DNA from: CAZXPG01 sp964643145
GTDB lineage: Bacteria > Pseudomonadota > Alphaproteobacteria > Rickettsiales > Arcanibacteraceae
Direction: 5' to 3'
DNA length: 50,106 bases
NCBI GenBank assembly: GCA_964643145.1
Contig: CAZXPG010000007.1
Location: forward strand, 1 to 50,106
Positions 42,701-50,050 of this stretch are shown one piece after another. The notes beneath the pieces are model-generated. The model saw only the letters and a list, made by a program, of their open reading frames with translations, had not been told where the DNA came from and made no database searches. The translations under genes and the position numbers were made by a program. Each line of letters begins with the position of its first letter. The stretch's first letter is position 1.

Positions 42701-43527
42701 ACCAGCCCTTAACTGAACAGCAGAAAATGGCAATGCTGGCACGCAAATTGCGGGCAAAGGCTGCGCCTTCTTCTATTCCTATCGCGCTTGACATCACTAT
42801 TAACCTGCCCAATCAGGTATTCCTGCGAGGGCGGGGCTTAGATGCGGAACTTGGCGGCAAATTGCATATTACCGGTAATGCCAGTGAACCAGAGGCCATC
42901 GGCACGTTAAGCGTCATTCGCGGGCGCTACCAGTTTATCGGTCAGAACTTTACCCTCGCGCCGACAAGCACCGCTACTTTCCGTGGGCCTATTCCGCCCT
43001 CGCCTTTCCTGGATATTACCGCCGAAACCCCAGCCGAGGATATTATCGCCCAGGTGAATTTCAGCGGCACACTTAACACGCCAAAACTCACGGTGACCTC
43101 TACACCAGCACTGCCTATGGAAGAAGTCTTGTCACGTATGCTGTTTGGGCGTAACCTGAAAAATATTACCCCCGCCCAGGCCTTACGCTTAGTGAGTGTT
43201 ACCCGTGAGTTACTAGGGAAAGGTGGTGGCGATATTAATTTCCTCGACCGCACACGCAGCTTCCTACGGCTGGATGATTTGGATATCAAACAAGGAGAAG
43301 AAGGCGAAAGTGCCTTTGGTATTGGGAAATATATTAAAGATGGTATTTATGTAGGAGCACAGAAAAATTTAGGCACTGAAGGGGGGAAAGCCACTATTGA
43401 GATCGAAGTGACCCCGCATATTACGGTAGAGAGTGAAGTAGGAACCAACGCACCAAGCAACACCGCACCCGGCAGTGAAAGCACCACACAAGGCGGTGTT
43501 GGCGTTAACTGGAAATATGATTATTAA
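39712..43527 (+). CDS. tamB: TamB-like translocation and assembly module protein
   Basis: An inner-membrane-anchored, periplasm-spanning protein of 1271 aa with an AsmA-like fold. It has one N-terminal membrane helix (about 7-28), then hundreds of residues of beta-rich repeats. The conserved C-terminal DUF490 region (about 930-1271) includes LRGRGLDAELGGKLHITGNASEPEAIGTLSVIRGRYQF and MLFGRNLKNITPAQALRL. It sits 3 bp after tamA. Its TAA stop (43525-43527) is the start of a palindromic repeat. Confidence 0.95.
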   Translation: MIFIAKTLRILLLLLLILGGIVMALWGWLQTGTGQRQLAAWIEKTLSTPSTQISLQGLSGQLPQDIQLDSIKVHNAKGETELVVHNARLAWSPLALFTKKISITHLTAEHIAVTPHPSEKQAAHPTSTPVNPALLGLLSHLAVQDFEIKKLTLAMPGTEKHFTYTLYGGMKPRAETQGSRASLHMETLAGPNSHLVLTADFIPKTSQLALHGYFNEEAGGIVGTMLSLPSSETIFFRLDGEAPLTNWQGTFNLSLSSSTVLAGTVALPRKKEGFTPQLDATLTPVVRFVPAALAPYLPEDAPFHLVLNSQINETGTIAINTLSLSSKQHQLRFSGTIDKDETKGTLTGRLSVPAPFGEHVAFTLPITKNASTLTLHGAKATLLSGHATGNATFLLDKHTLDSTIRYETESRESNQFTLTTHLSGTWEDPRLEAKLEGQHLKHDILTLPSLTATLEAHHLASTPEGEITLTAQNNEQTYRLHSPFSLAKDRLDFPKLLFTTPDTSIQGKLHFYTATQLLEGTLQGNSNLALLSPYLSEKAAGNFNFTLALSPQDAQQNATIRLNGQQLRYGTAALQKLSANGEVTDILRAAQARATIQLDGLHSGNIQEGNITLEAHGSKERVDFSTRLTALINRPLTLMAQGHIEPGDTLTTTVETMSGQYSRKDFALLTPLILKHSSTSTSIAPTRLRYTTGTLSAAGEISPNRADITAELQGLPLSALPFNIQKLNGTLNGTMDGKLFVTGKPASPTLSLSIELAQLAYQGKTPAPTLPPLSFKANATLAGKKLNAEGTLHSATGKQAELSFSLPADFSLAPFSFSLPENGQLQGHITSEVNIAALNSVLMLDNQTLAGTLSTNITVSGTALHPEFTGTSTLTNGEYQHNIAGILLHNIDASLRLSKNRIEITHANATDGGKGTMQASGGIDIGEHSTANVKSTLKNFYLMRSDDLKVNLSGDTTLSGPVDSLGVQGTFTVNKAEIHIPDRIAPAITKLNVTEINQPLTEQQKMAMLARKLRAKAAPSSIPIALDITINLPNQVFLRGRGLDAELGGKLHITGNASEPEAIGTLSVIRGRYQFIGQNFTLAPTSTATFRGPIPPSPFLDITAETPAEDIIAQVNFSGTLNTPKLTVTSTPALPMEEVLSRMLFGRNLKNITPAQALRLVSVTRELLGKGGGDINFLDRTRSFLRLDDLDIKQGEEGESAFGIGKYIKDGIYVGAQKNLGTEGGKATIEIEVTPHITVESEVGTNAPSNTAPGSESTTQGGVGVNWKYDY

Positions 43528-43570
43528 CCTCAGTTTTGGATAAGCAAAGCTTATCCAAAACTGAGGTTTA
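43525..43570. repeat. 43-bp-class palindrome (TAACCTCAG family), copy at tamB
   Basis: Arms 43525-43545 and 43549-43568 are perfectly complementary over 20 bp around the loop AAA. The arm reads TAACCTCAGTTTTGGATAAG. The TAA is the tamB stop. Relative to the grpE copy, TT in the arm is GG and the partner AA is CC, so pairing is kept. Confidence 0.85.
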
Positions 43571-43596
43571 TTAGACCTCTGTAGGAAACCCCTCTT

Positions 43597-44262
43597 ATGA
43601 CACCCATTTTTACAGCAACCGCCCTCCCCTCTTCCTTAAAAGAAACCTTCCTGCAATTGGGCATATGGAAAGAAGCTTGCCCTGTTAGCTTAAATCGGCT
43701 GCGGCTGCTGACTATTAGCTATAGTGATTTTGATGGCATTACACACACAGACGGCCAGATGGTGGTGCTGGATGCTGTAGCAGAGGCGGTGCTTGCCATT
43801 TTCCGGGAACTCTATGTGATGCAGTTTCCCATTGCCAAGATACGGGGGATCGAGGCCTATGGTGGCAATGATATACTTTCCATGGAAGATAATAACAGTT
43901 CATGTTTTAACTTCCGCCCCATTCAAGGCAGTAACCTGCTTTCCATACACTCCTACGGGCTGGCAATTGACATCAATCCTCTACAAAACCCGTTTGCACT
44001 CCCCACTGGAACCCCAGGATTAATACAGGTGCAACCCGTTGCAGGCTGGACATATCTCAACCGCCGCAACCAGAAACCCGGCATGGTAGAACCTATTGTC
44101 GATATTTTTGCCAACCATGGTTTCACTGTCTGGGGCGGCACCTGGACAGACCCGCTAGACTGGCACCATTTCCAACCCCCTCGTGATGTTGCCACACAGC
44201 TTGCAGCCATGAGCCCAGCAGATGCTGCCGCGTTTTTCCGTCATCAGGCATGGAAAATATAG
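43597..44262 (+). CDS. M15-family peptidase (D-Ala-D-Ala carboxypeptidase-like)
   Basis: A 221-aa zinc peptidase of the VanY/M15 type that cuts D-amino-acid peptide bonds in peptidoglycan. Zinc and catalytic residues appear as SIHSYGLAIDINP (His118, Asp125) and DPLDWHHF (His190 or 191). SSCFNFRP and GGTWTDPLDWHHF are characteristic of the M15C subgroup. No signal peptide is evident, so it may act in the cytoplasm on recycled muropeptides or be exported by another route. Its end overlaps the convergent regulator gene by 19 bp. Confidence 0.87.
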   Translation: MTPIFTATALPSSLKETFLQLGIWKEACPVSLNRLRLLTISYSDFDGITHTDGQMVVLDAVAEAVLAIFRELYVMQFPIAKIRGIEAYGGNDILSMEDNNSSCFNFRPIQGSNLLSIHSYGLAIDINPLQNPFALPTGTPGLIQVQPVAGWTYLNRRNQKPGMVEPIVDIFANHGFTVWGGTWTDPLDWHHFQPPRDVATQLAAMSPADAAAFFRHQAWKI

Positions 44263-44930
44263 CCTTCACCACGCACGGTCTGCAAGTAAAACGGCTTCTT
44301 TGGGTCTGGCTCTATTTTGGTGCGCAGACGGATAATCTGCACATCAATGGAACGCTCATTTACACCACCGCACAGTTCCGCCAGCCTTTCGCGTGATACC
44401 ACCTCGCCACGGTTCTTAACCAGTACATTCAGCAGCTTAGCTTCTCCTGAAGTTAGGGAAATGCCCACGCCATCCTGGCTTAAACGGTTAGTATGCGGGT
44501 TAAATTCCATTGAACCAAACACGGTAATATCGTCTTTAGGTTTAGCCGCAGGCACACTGCGCGTACGGTGCAGGATGCGCTCAATACGCAGTAATAATTC
44601 TCTTGGCTCAAAAGGCTTTGGCAGATAGTCATCTGCCCCACTCTGAAGCCCAGCAATCCTGTCTTCTGTCTCTCCCATAGCGGTCAACATCAGGATAGGA
44701 ACCGTAGATGTCTGGCGCAGGCGGGCGGTGAAACTCACCCCATCTTCTTCTGGCATCATTACATCCAGAGTCACCAGATCATATAGAAACTCTCCCAAAA
44801 TTTCCTCGGCCTCACGCGCATCCTTGGCGGTTGATACAAAAAACCCATGCTCCTGCAAATAACGCCAGAGCAGTTCACGGATACGGGTATCATCATCAAC
44901 AACTAGAATATGAGGGGTATGAGGCTGCAT
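44244..44930 (-). CDS. OmpR-family response regulator, PetR-like
   Basis: A two-component transcription factor of 228 aa. The receiver has ILVVDDDTRIRELLWRYL, the phosphoacceptor Asp56 in LVTLDVMMPEEDG and Lys in YLPKPFEP. The winged helix has SLTSGEAKLLNVLVKNRGEVVSRERLAELCGG and RSIDVQIIRLRTKIE. ATG 44930 follows GGAGAAG; longer readings run into repeat DNA. In alphaproteobacteria this regulator type (PetR) often lies beside ilvE, as here, but no histidine kinase or MarR partner is present. Stops overlap the M15 gene by 19 bp. Confidence 0.85.
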   Translation of the reverse strand: MQPHTPHILVVDDDTRIRELLWRYLQEHGFFVSTAKDAREAEEILGEFLYDLVTLDVMMPEEDGVSFTARLRQTSTVPILMLTAMGETEDRIAGLQSGADDYLPKPFEPRELLLRIERILHRTRSVPAAKPKDDITVFGSMEFNPHTNRLSQDGVGISLTSGEAKLLNVLVKNRGEVVSRERLAELCGGVNERSIDVQIIRLRTKIEPDPKKPFYLQTVRGEGYIFHA

Positions 44931-45017
44931 TTTCTTCTCCATTCTTATCAGAATCCTACTATTTACCCTTGGCAAAATAAAGAACAAACTGTAACGTGGG
45001 GAGAAACATGTTCTTAC

Positions 45018-45059
45018 TAACCTCAGTACGGATAAGCCACGCTTATCCAAAACTGTCAA
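45018..45059. repeat. Degenerate copy of the TAACCTCAG palindrome
   Basis: TAACCTCAGT at the left and AAAACTG at the right flank the intact inner stem GGATAAGC-CAC-GCTTATCC (45030-45048). The outer arms no longer pair fully, so this looks like a decaying copy. It lies upstream of the PetR-like gene. Confidence 0.6.
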
Positions 45060-45068
45060 CTATTTGAA

Positions 45069-45102
45069 AAATACTGATTCAAGTTGCCTTGAATGCGTAT
45101 TT
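45069..45102. repeat. Hairpin with ATTCAA-N6-TTGAAT core
   Basis: AAATAC and GTATTT, then ATTCAA and TTGAAT, pair around GTTGCC, with TG/GC mismatches between the two stem parts. The core resembles the hairpin at 11401-11444. It lies in the 299-bp divergent gap between the PetR-like gene and ilvE, which otherwise holds only repeats. Confidence 0.5.
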
Positions 45103-45120
45103 TGAATATAACATTAATCT

Positions 45121-45157
45121 AAAATAATGGCAAAAATGACGCTTTTGACATTATTTT
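45121..45157. repeat. AT-rich hairpin upstream of ilvE
   Basis: AAAATAATGGCAAAA (45121-45135) pairs with 45143-45157 with one mismatch around a 7-nt loop. It lies just before the palindrome copy at 45168 and about 75 bp from ilvE. Confidence 0.5.
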
Positions 45158-45167
45158 TCAATATCAT

Positions 45168-45209
45168 ACCAGTTTTTGATAAGCAAAGCTTATGAAAAAC
45201 TGCGGTTTA
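45168..45209. repeat. 43-bp-class palindrome, copy upstream of ilvE
   Basis: Arms 45170-45184 and 45188-45202 pair over 15 positions with one mismatch around the loop AAA. The right side ends CTGCGGTTTA, the CGC variant also seen at the fmt stop. It ends about 20 bp before ilvE, so it lies in or next to the ilvE leader. Confidence 0.75.
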
Positions 45210-45229
45210 CTAACCATAACTAACGAAAT

Positions 45230-46105
45230 ATGATGGAAATAGTCCCTTTTGATAAGCGTGAAGGTGTAATCTGGTATAATGGTGTCATGGTTCCCTGGAG
45301 AGATGCCAAAGTGCATGTGTTAAATCATGGGTTGCATTACGCCTCCTGTGTGTTTGAAGGCGAGCGTGTCTATAATGGGAAAATCTTCAAATTGACCGAA
45401 CATTCTGAACGCCTGCATGCCTCCGCCAAAATACTGGGGTTTGATGTGCCTTACAGCATCGCGGAACTTGATCAGGCCACCCGTGATGTGGTAGCCGCAC
45501 AAGGCGTGGTGGATGGCTATGTACGCCCCTTTGCCTGGCGTGGCAGCGAAAAAATGGCTATTTCCGCACAACATAACCGCATCCATGTAGCTATTGCCGC
45601 CTGGCCGTGGCCACCTTATTATTCCGATGAATCGCGCAAGAAAGGGTTGAAGTTGACTTTTGCAGACTGGGTACGTCCGGCACCTAACAGTGCCCCCACT
45701 GCCAGCAAAGCGGCCGGTCTTTATATGATCTGCACGATCAGCAAACATAAAGCCGAGGCTGCTGGCTTCCAGGATGCCATTATGCTGGATTACCGTGGCT
45801 ATATCGCCGAGGCAACCGGTGCTAATTTCTTTATCGTGATTAACGGCGAACTTCATACCCCAACGCCGGATTGTTTCCTCGATGGTATCACGCGTCGCAC
45901 GGTAATGGATTTAGCCCGTAACCGTGGCATCACCGTGGTGGAACGCCATATTAAACCCGAAGAGCTAGCACAAGGAACGGAAGCATTCTTAACCGGTACT
46001 GCCGCCGAGTTAACCCCTATTGGCTCGATAGCAGACTATAATTTCCAGCTAGGCCCCATCACCCAGCAATTGATGGATGATTATAACCGGTTGGTGAGGA
46101 GTTAA
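45230..46105 (+). CDS. ilvE: Branched-chain amino acid aminotransferase
   Basis: A class IV PLP aminotransferase that makes leucine, isoleucine and valine from their keto acids, completing the leucine route begun by leuCDB. The 291-aa protein has LNHGLHYASCVFEG near the start, the PLP lysine in TASKAAGLY (Lys160), EATGANFFIVI and LTGTAAELTPIGSI. Two adjacent ATGs (45230, 45233) are both possible. D-amino-acid transaminases share the fold, but HGLHYASCVFEGERVY favours IlvE. Confidence 0.93.
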   Translation: MMEIVPFDKREGVIWYNGVMVPWRDAKVHVLNHGLHYASCVFEGERVYNGKIFKLTEHSERLHASAKILGFDVPYSIAELDQATRDVVAAQGVVDGYVRPFAWRGSEKMAISAQHNRIHVAIAAWPWPPYYSDESRKKGLKLTFADWVRPAPNSAPTASKAAGLYMICTISKHKAEAAGFQDAIMLDYRGYIAEATGANFFIVINGELHTPTPDCFLDGITRRTVMDLARNRGITVVERHIKPEELAQGTEAFLTGTAAELTPIGSIADYNFQLGPITQQLMDDYNRLVRS

Positions 46106-46128
46106 CACGCTAGGCTTATAGTGCTACT

Positions 46129-46557
46129 ATGTTTATTCTTCATCCTCAGCTTGAACATGACACTTTCCCGCTTGGGCACCTGCGGCTTTCACGGGTACTG
46201 CTTATGAATAACGCCTGTTATCCTTGGCTGATACTGGTGCCAGAGCGGGAATATGTCAGTGAAATTATGGATCTTTCCATTGCCGGAAGATCGCTGCTCA
46301 TGGAAGAGACCGTTGCCGTTGCAGCTATTTTAAAGCAGCTTTACCGGCCAGATAAAATTAATGTTGCCACACTGGGGAATATAGTACCACAACTGCATAT
46401 GCATATTGTAGCACGCTCTACACAGGATCAAACCTGGCCAGACCCCGTATGGGGAGCAGGAAAACCGCGCAAACATTATACAGAAGAGGAAAAACTCTAT
46501 ACGACAAGCATATTGCTTGTACAATTAGCAACATTGAAGGATTTTAGCAGGATTTGA
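46129..46557 (+). CDS. HIT-domain protein
   Basis: A 142-aa nucleotide-binding protein of the HIT superfamily. The catalytic region reads NIVPQLHMHIVAR (Gln88, His90, His92): the first histidine of the usual HxHxH motif is Gln, a variant common in this bacterial subgroup. YPWLILVPER is the other family signature. These proteins hydrolyse or transfer nucleoside monophosphates; the substrate here is unknown. It lies 23 bp after ilvE and may be co-transcribed. Confidence 0.88.
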   Translation: MFILHPQLEHDTFPLGHLRLSRVLLMNNACYPWLILVPEREYVSEIMDLSIAGRSLLMEETVAVAAILKQLYRPDKINVATLGNIVPQLHMHIVARSTQDQTWPDPVWGAGKPRKHYTEEEKLYTTSILLVQLATLKDFSRI

Positions 46558-46570
46558 AGAAGAATATCCT

Positions 46571-46615
46571 CTCGCAGCTCCCCCTCTCCCTATGGGATGA
46601 GGCTCAAGGTGAGGG
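46571..46615. repeat. GC-rich imperfect palindrome (CCCTC.CCC family)
   Basis: CCTCTCCC-TAT-GGGATGAGG forms an imperfect hairpin, with GGTGAGGG at the right edge. Read in reverse it resembles CCCTCACCCTAACCCTCTCC at the end of the window (50028-50050). This kind of Pro-like CCCTC repeat is widespread between bacterial genes and may also end the HIT transcript. Confidence 0.45.
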
Positions 46616-46628
46616 AACAATTTTAAAC

Positions 46629-46671
46629 AACCTCAGTTTTGGATAAGCTTTGCTTATCCAAAACTGAGGTT
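46629..46671. repeat. 43-bp-class palindrome, copy upstream of dapA
   Basis: Perfect 20-bp arms (46629-46648, 46652-46671) reading AACCTCAGTTTTGGATAAGC around the loop TTT. The loop is the complement of the AAA loop at tamB, so the element is inserted in the other orientation. It lies 30 bp before dapA. Confidence 0.85.
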
Positions 46672-46701
46672 AAACAACATACTAATTAACAAAGACACAT
46701 T

Positions 46702-47574
46702 ATGTTCACAGGCACATTTACCGCATTAATTACCCCTTTTAGAAATGGCCATGTTGATGAAGCTGCCTATACGCGCCTTGTTGCCAAGCAGATTGAAGGC
46801 GGTATTCATGGGCTGGTGCCCTGCGGCACGACAGGTGAATCGCCCACGCTCAGCCATGAAGAACATAACCATGTGGTCGAACTCTGCATTAAAACCGCCA
46901 AAGGCCGCGTGCCGGTGATTGCGGGTGCGGGGTCAAACTGTACGGCAGAAGCCATTATGATGGCCAAACATGCCGAGAAAGCTGGAGCCGATGGGGTGTT
47001 AGTGGTGACGCCTTATTATAATAAACCGACACAAGAAGGGTTATACCAGCATTTTAAGGCCATCAACGATGCTATCTCCATCCCGATTATCCTTTATAAT
47101 ATCCCTGGGCGGTCAGTGGTTGATATGAGCGATGACACTATCATCCGCCTGGCTGAACTGAAGAATATTGCAGGGATAAAAGATGCTACCGGCAATCTTG
47201 AACGCCCCAGCCGTCTGCGTATGCATATAGGTAATGACTTCTGCCAGTTCTCCGGTGATGACAGCACCGCCCTTGCCTTTAACGCCCAAGGTGGTACAGG
47301 CTGTATTTCGGTTACCTCGAATATTGTGCCAGATGCCTGTGCCCTGCTTCAAGATTTATGGGGAGCAGGAAAAACACACGCAGCCCTGGCGCTACATGAT
47401 AAATTAATGACATTGCATAGTGTGATGTTTATTGAAAGCAATCCGGTTCCGGTAAAATATGCCGCTTCCCACCTTGGGATATGTGAACCAGATGTGCGCT
47501 TGCCGCTGGTGCAGCTTTCTGAAGCAAGTAAAGAAAAGGTGCGGCAGGCATTGGTAAAGTTTGGGTTATTATAA
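46702..47574 (+). CDS. dapA: 4-hydroxy-tetrahydrodipicolinate synthase
   Basis: Condenses pyruvate and aspartate semialdehyde, the first committed step to diaminopimelate and lysine. The 290-aa TIM barrel has the Schiff-base lysine in IAGIKDATG (Lys160), the proton relay Tyr132 in LYNIPGR, and VPCGTTGESPTLSHEEH. Its stop overlaps smpB by one base (TAATG). lysA of the same pathway is at 18609. Confidence 0.97.
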   Translation: MFTGTFTALITPFRNGHVDEAAYTRLVAKQIEGGIHGLVPCGTTGESPTLSHEEHNHVVELCIKTAKGRVPVIAGAGSNCTAEAIMMAKHAEKAGADGVLVVTPYYNKPTQEGLYQHFKAINDAISIPIILYNIPGRSVVDMSDDTIIRLAELKNIAGIKDATGNLERPSRLRMHIGNDFCQFSGDDSTALAFNAQGGTGCISVTSNIVPDACALLQDLWGAGKTHAALALHDKLMTLHSVMFIESNPVPVKYAASHLGICEPDVRLPLVQLSEASKEKVRQALVKFGLL

Positions 47575-48053
47575 TGTCAACAAAACCGCCCCTTCCCATG
47601 CGCATTGTCGCACAGAACCGCAAAGCCCGACATGATTATTTCGTGGTGGAAACCATTGAGACTGGGATTGTATTGCAAGGAAGCGAGGTAAAATCGCTGC
47701 GTGAGGGTAAGGCGAATATTGTTGATGCCCATGCTATGGAACATAAGGGCGAGATGTGGCTACTCAATGCCTATATCCCTGAATATAAAGGGGCAAACCG
47801 CTTTAACCATGAACCGCGCAGGCCACGTAAACTTCTGTTGCATCGTAAACAGATCAACAAGCTAATCGGGAAAGTGAAAGTATCAGGTATGACGCTGGTA
47901 GCACTATCCATTTACTTTAATGAGCACAATAAAGCTAAGGTAGAACTTGCACTGGTAAAGGGCAAGAAAGCGCATGATAAGCGCGAGAGCGAGAAAGAGC
48001 GCGACTGGCAACGGGAGAAAGGGCGGCTATTACGGGAGCAGGGGAAAGAATAG
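47574..48053 (+). CDS. smpB: SsrA-binding protein SmpB
   Basis: Binds tmRNA and brings it to stalled ribosomes for trans-translation. The 159-aa protein has NRKARHDYFVVETIETGIVLQGSEVKSLR at the start, NAYIPEYKGANRFNHEPRRPRKLLLH in the middle and a basic C-terminal tail (KKAHDKRESEKERDW) that mimics mRNA in the decoding path. It is coupled to dapA. The tmRNA gene ssrA itself is not seen here. Confidence 0.97.
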   Translation: MSTKPPLPMRIVAQNRKARHDYFVVETIETGIVLQGSEVKSLREGKANIVDAHAMEHKGEMWLLNAYIPEYKGANRFNHEPRRPRKLLLHRKQINKLIGKVKVSGMTLVALSIYFNEHNKAKVELALVKGKKAHDKRESEKERDWQREKGRLLREQGKE

Positions 48054-48056
48054 CCT

Positions 48057-48734
48057 ATGCGGTTTTCCACCTTCCTGCTGCTACTGACCCTGACGGGTCT
48101 CACCGCTTTACTGTGCTGGCGTTTTCCTTATGTGACACTCAGTAGTGACCAGAAATACACTCTCCTTTATACACTCCCCTGGTTGGTGATGCTGGGAAGT
48201 GCTGCGTTACTGCATTATCGTGGCCGGGGGGCTGAGATGATGCGGCATTTTCTCTATTGGTGTACTCTTATTATCGTGATTCTGGCAGGGTATAGTTACC
48301 GCGATATTGTGCTGAATAACCGTATTATCAGCAGCCTTATTCCACAACGTGCCATTGTAAGCGGTGACGGTACGGTCACCTTTTATGCGGCAAGCGATGG
48401 GCATTTCTATATTGAAACCCAGATTAACCAGGTACCGGTGAAATTTATGGTGGATACCGGGGCAAGCGATATTACCCTTTCCCTTGCTGATGCTAGACGT
48501 GTAGGTTTACAACCTGAAAATCTCAGCTATAGTAAGAGCTATCATACGGCTAACGGTGTAATACTGGGTGCGCCTGTGGTGCTGGAGAAGATGACAGTAG
48601 GGCCTATCCTATTGCACCATATCCCCGCTTCCGTAAACAGGGCGGATATGGGCACTTCGCTGCTTGGCATGGAATTTTTCCGCCACCTGCGGGGTTTCAG
48701 TGTGGATGGGGATGTACTCACACTTAAACCATAG
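48057..48734 (+). CDS. Retropepsin-like membrane aspartic protease (TIGR02281 type)
   Basis: A 225-aa protein with three hydrophobic segments (about 3-20, 36-53, 66-80) followed by a single retropepsin domain. The active-site motif is VKFMVDTGASDITLS (Asp133-Thr-Gly), with GVILGAPVVLEKMTVG and ADMGTSLLGMEFFRHL as the flap and second hydrophobic region. Such proteins are found mainly in alphaproteobacteria and resemble clan AA proteases such as RC1339/APRc of Rickettsia. The catalytic domain probably faces the periplasm. It follows smpB by 3 bp. Confidence 0.85.
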   Translation: MRFSTFLLLLTLTGLTALLCWRFPYVTLSSDQKYTLLYTLPWLVMLGSAALLHYRGRGAEMMRHFLYWCTLIIVILAGYSYRDIVLNNRIISSLIPQRAIVSGDGTVTFYAASDGHFYIETQINQVPVKFMVDTGASDITLSLADARRVGLQPENLSYSKSYHTANGVILGAPVVLEKMTVGPILLHHIPASVNRADMGTSLLGMEFFRHLRGFSVDGDVLTLKP

Positions 48735-48779
48735 AATAAGCCATTACCGATAAACAACTATAATATAAGGAGTATTCTT

Positions 48780-49193
48780 ATGGAAGGAGTATTAGAGAAT
48801 CTTTACAGCGGCTTGCCCGTGTTAATTACCCATTTCGTTGCTACCCTGTCTATTTTTGTGGTTGCCGCCTCTATCTATAGCTTCATTACGCCCCATAATG
48901 AAATGAAGCTGATTAAAGAAGGAAATATTGCTGCTGCCGTATCCTTTGGTGGTGATCTGGTGGGTCTTTCCCTGCCACTCGCATTCTGTTTGGCAGGAAG
49001 CGTGAATATGTATGATTTGCTTGTCTGGAGTATCGTCACACTGGTATTACAGCTACTTACCTTCTTTGTTATCGACCTGATACTGAAAAATATCTCAAAG
49101 AGCATTGAGGCTGGCCATCTTGCTCCGGTTATTTTCCTGGTAGCGGTGAAGCTTTCGGTTGCGATGATTAACGCGGCTGCTATTTCAGGGTAG
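48780..49193 (+). CDS. DUF350 family membrane protein (YjfL-like)
   Basis: A 137-aa inner-membrane protein with about four helices: LPVLITHFVATLSIFVVAASIYSFI, NIAAAVSFGGDLVGLSLPLAFCLAG, LVWSIVTLVLQLLTFFVIDLIL and APVIFLVAVKLSVAMINAAAI. The pattern of paired glycines and NIAAAVSFGG is the DUF350 signature. AAGGAG precedes the start. In enterobacteria the relative YjfL lies in the same operon as the PspA-type YjfJ; here that cluster is 26 kb away. Role unknown. Confidence 0.85.
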   Translation: MEGVLENLYSGLPVLITHFVATLSIFVVAASIYSFITPHNEMKLIKEGNIAAAVSFGGDLVGLSLPLAFCLAGSVNMYDLLVWSIVTLVLQLLTFFVIDLILKNISKSIEAGHLAPVIFLVAVKLSVAMINAAAISG

Positions 49194-49270
49194 GAATACT
49201 GCTATTGCCTTTTTATCAGCATATATTTATTCCCTTTGGCTAGTACTCTTTTTTTTGAGGAATACCGTTG

Positions 49271-50017
49271 ATGATTATATCTAAACGTGCTTTTATAAAG
49301 ACGCTTATTACTTCATTATCATTTATTATATCAGGAGAAAAAATTATGGCCGATGCTGCAAGCCTCAAAACTATTCCTCACTCTTTGGGCCACCCTCAGG
49401 CAAACCAGGCACGCGCACCTTTTGCACTGCCTGATCTGCCTTATCCGCAGGAAAGCCTGGAGCCACATATTTCCGCCAGCACACTCAGCTTCCATCATGG
49501 CAAGCACCATCTGGCCTATGTGAGCAACCTTAACAACCTGGTGAAAGACACACCGCTTGCCAATCAGAGTCTAGAAGATATTATTCTTGCAAGCGCCGGG
49601 GATACAAGCAAAGCGGGTATATTCAACAATGCGGCGCAGGTGTGGAACCACAGTTTCTTCTGGCACTGCATGACACCCAATGGCGGGGGCACCCCAACAG
49701 GCCGTCTGCTTGAGCGCATTAATGCTGATTTTGGCAGCTTTGAGAAATTCAAAGAAGAATTTAAGAATGCCGGAATGACACAATTTGGCAGTGGTTGGGC
49801 CTGGCTGGTGCTGGATAATGGGAAACTAAAAGTAACCAAAACCCCCAATGCCGATTTACCCTTAGCGCATGGCCAGAAGGCACTGCTAACCTGCGATGTG
49901 TGGGAACATGCCTATTACCTCGACTACCAGAACCGCCGCGCCGATTTCCTGACCGTGTTCCTGGAAAAACTGGTGAACTGGCCATTTGTGGCAGCAAATT
50001 TTGACGTGTCTTTGTAG
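49271..50017 (+). CDS. sodB: Iron superoxide dismutase, possible twin-start form
   Basis: Converts superoxide to peroxide and oxygen. Iron ligands and signature are visible: LSFHHGKHHLAYV, NNAAQVWNHSFFWHCM (the Gln before VWNH is typical of iron enzymes), FGSGWAWLV and DVWEHAYYLDYQNRR. Two starts are possible. ATG 49346 with AGGAG 8 nt upstream gives a usual 223-aa cytosolic enzyme. ATG 49271, with GAGG about 10 nt upstream, adds 25 residues (MIISKRAFIKTLITSLSFIIS) that resemble a signal peptide with a lysine-arginine Tat-like motif (SKRAFIK). Export is therefore possible. Confidence 0.93.
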   Translation: MIISKRAFIKTLITSLSFIISGEKIMADAASLKTIPHSLGHPQANQARAPFALPDLPYPQESLEPHISASTLSFHHGKHHLAYVSNLNNLVKDTPLANQSLEDIILASAGDTSKAGIFNNAAQVWNHSFFWHCMTPNGGGTPTGRLLERINADFGSFEKFKEEFKNAGMTQFGSGWAWLVLDNGKLKVTKTPNADLPLAHGQKALLTCDVWEHAYYLDYQNRRADFLTVFLEKLVNWPFVAANFDVSL

Positions 50018-50027
50018 TGATTTTCTT

Positions 50028-50050
50028 CCCTCACCCTAACCCTCTCCCTA
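50028..50050. repeat. Truncated CCCTC-type repeat at the window end
   Basis: The run CCCTCACCCTAACCCTCTCC is one half of the palindromic repeat seen near 46571. The expected complementary half is missing; the sequence changes abruptly at about 50051 (AGCACTAGTGTCC). This may be an insertion point for mobile DNA beyond the window. Confidence 0.4.

Noticed and set aside
44931..45059. Longer PetR-like reading starting at 45059
   Set aside because: The added residues are encoded by the degenerate palindrome and lack any domain similarity; ATG 44930 has a good ribosome-binding site.
47574..48053. tmRNA gene (ssrA) next to smpB
   Set aside because: No tRNA-like ends or tag reading frame were found in the flanking sequence; the neighbours are tightly packed coding genes.
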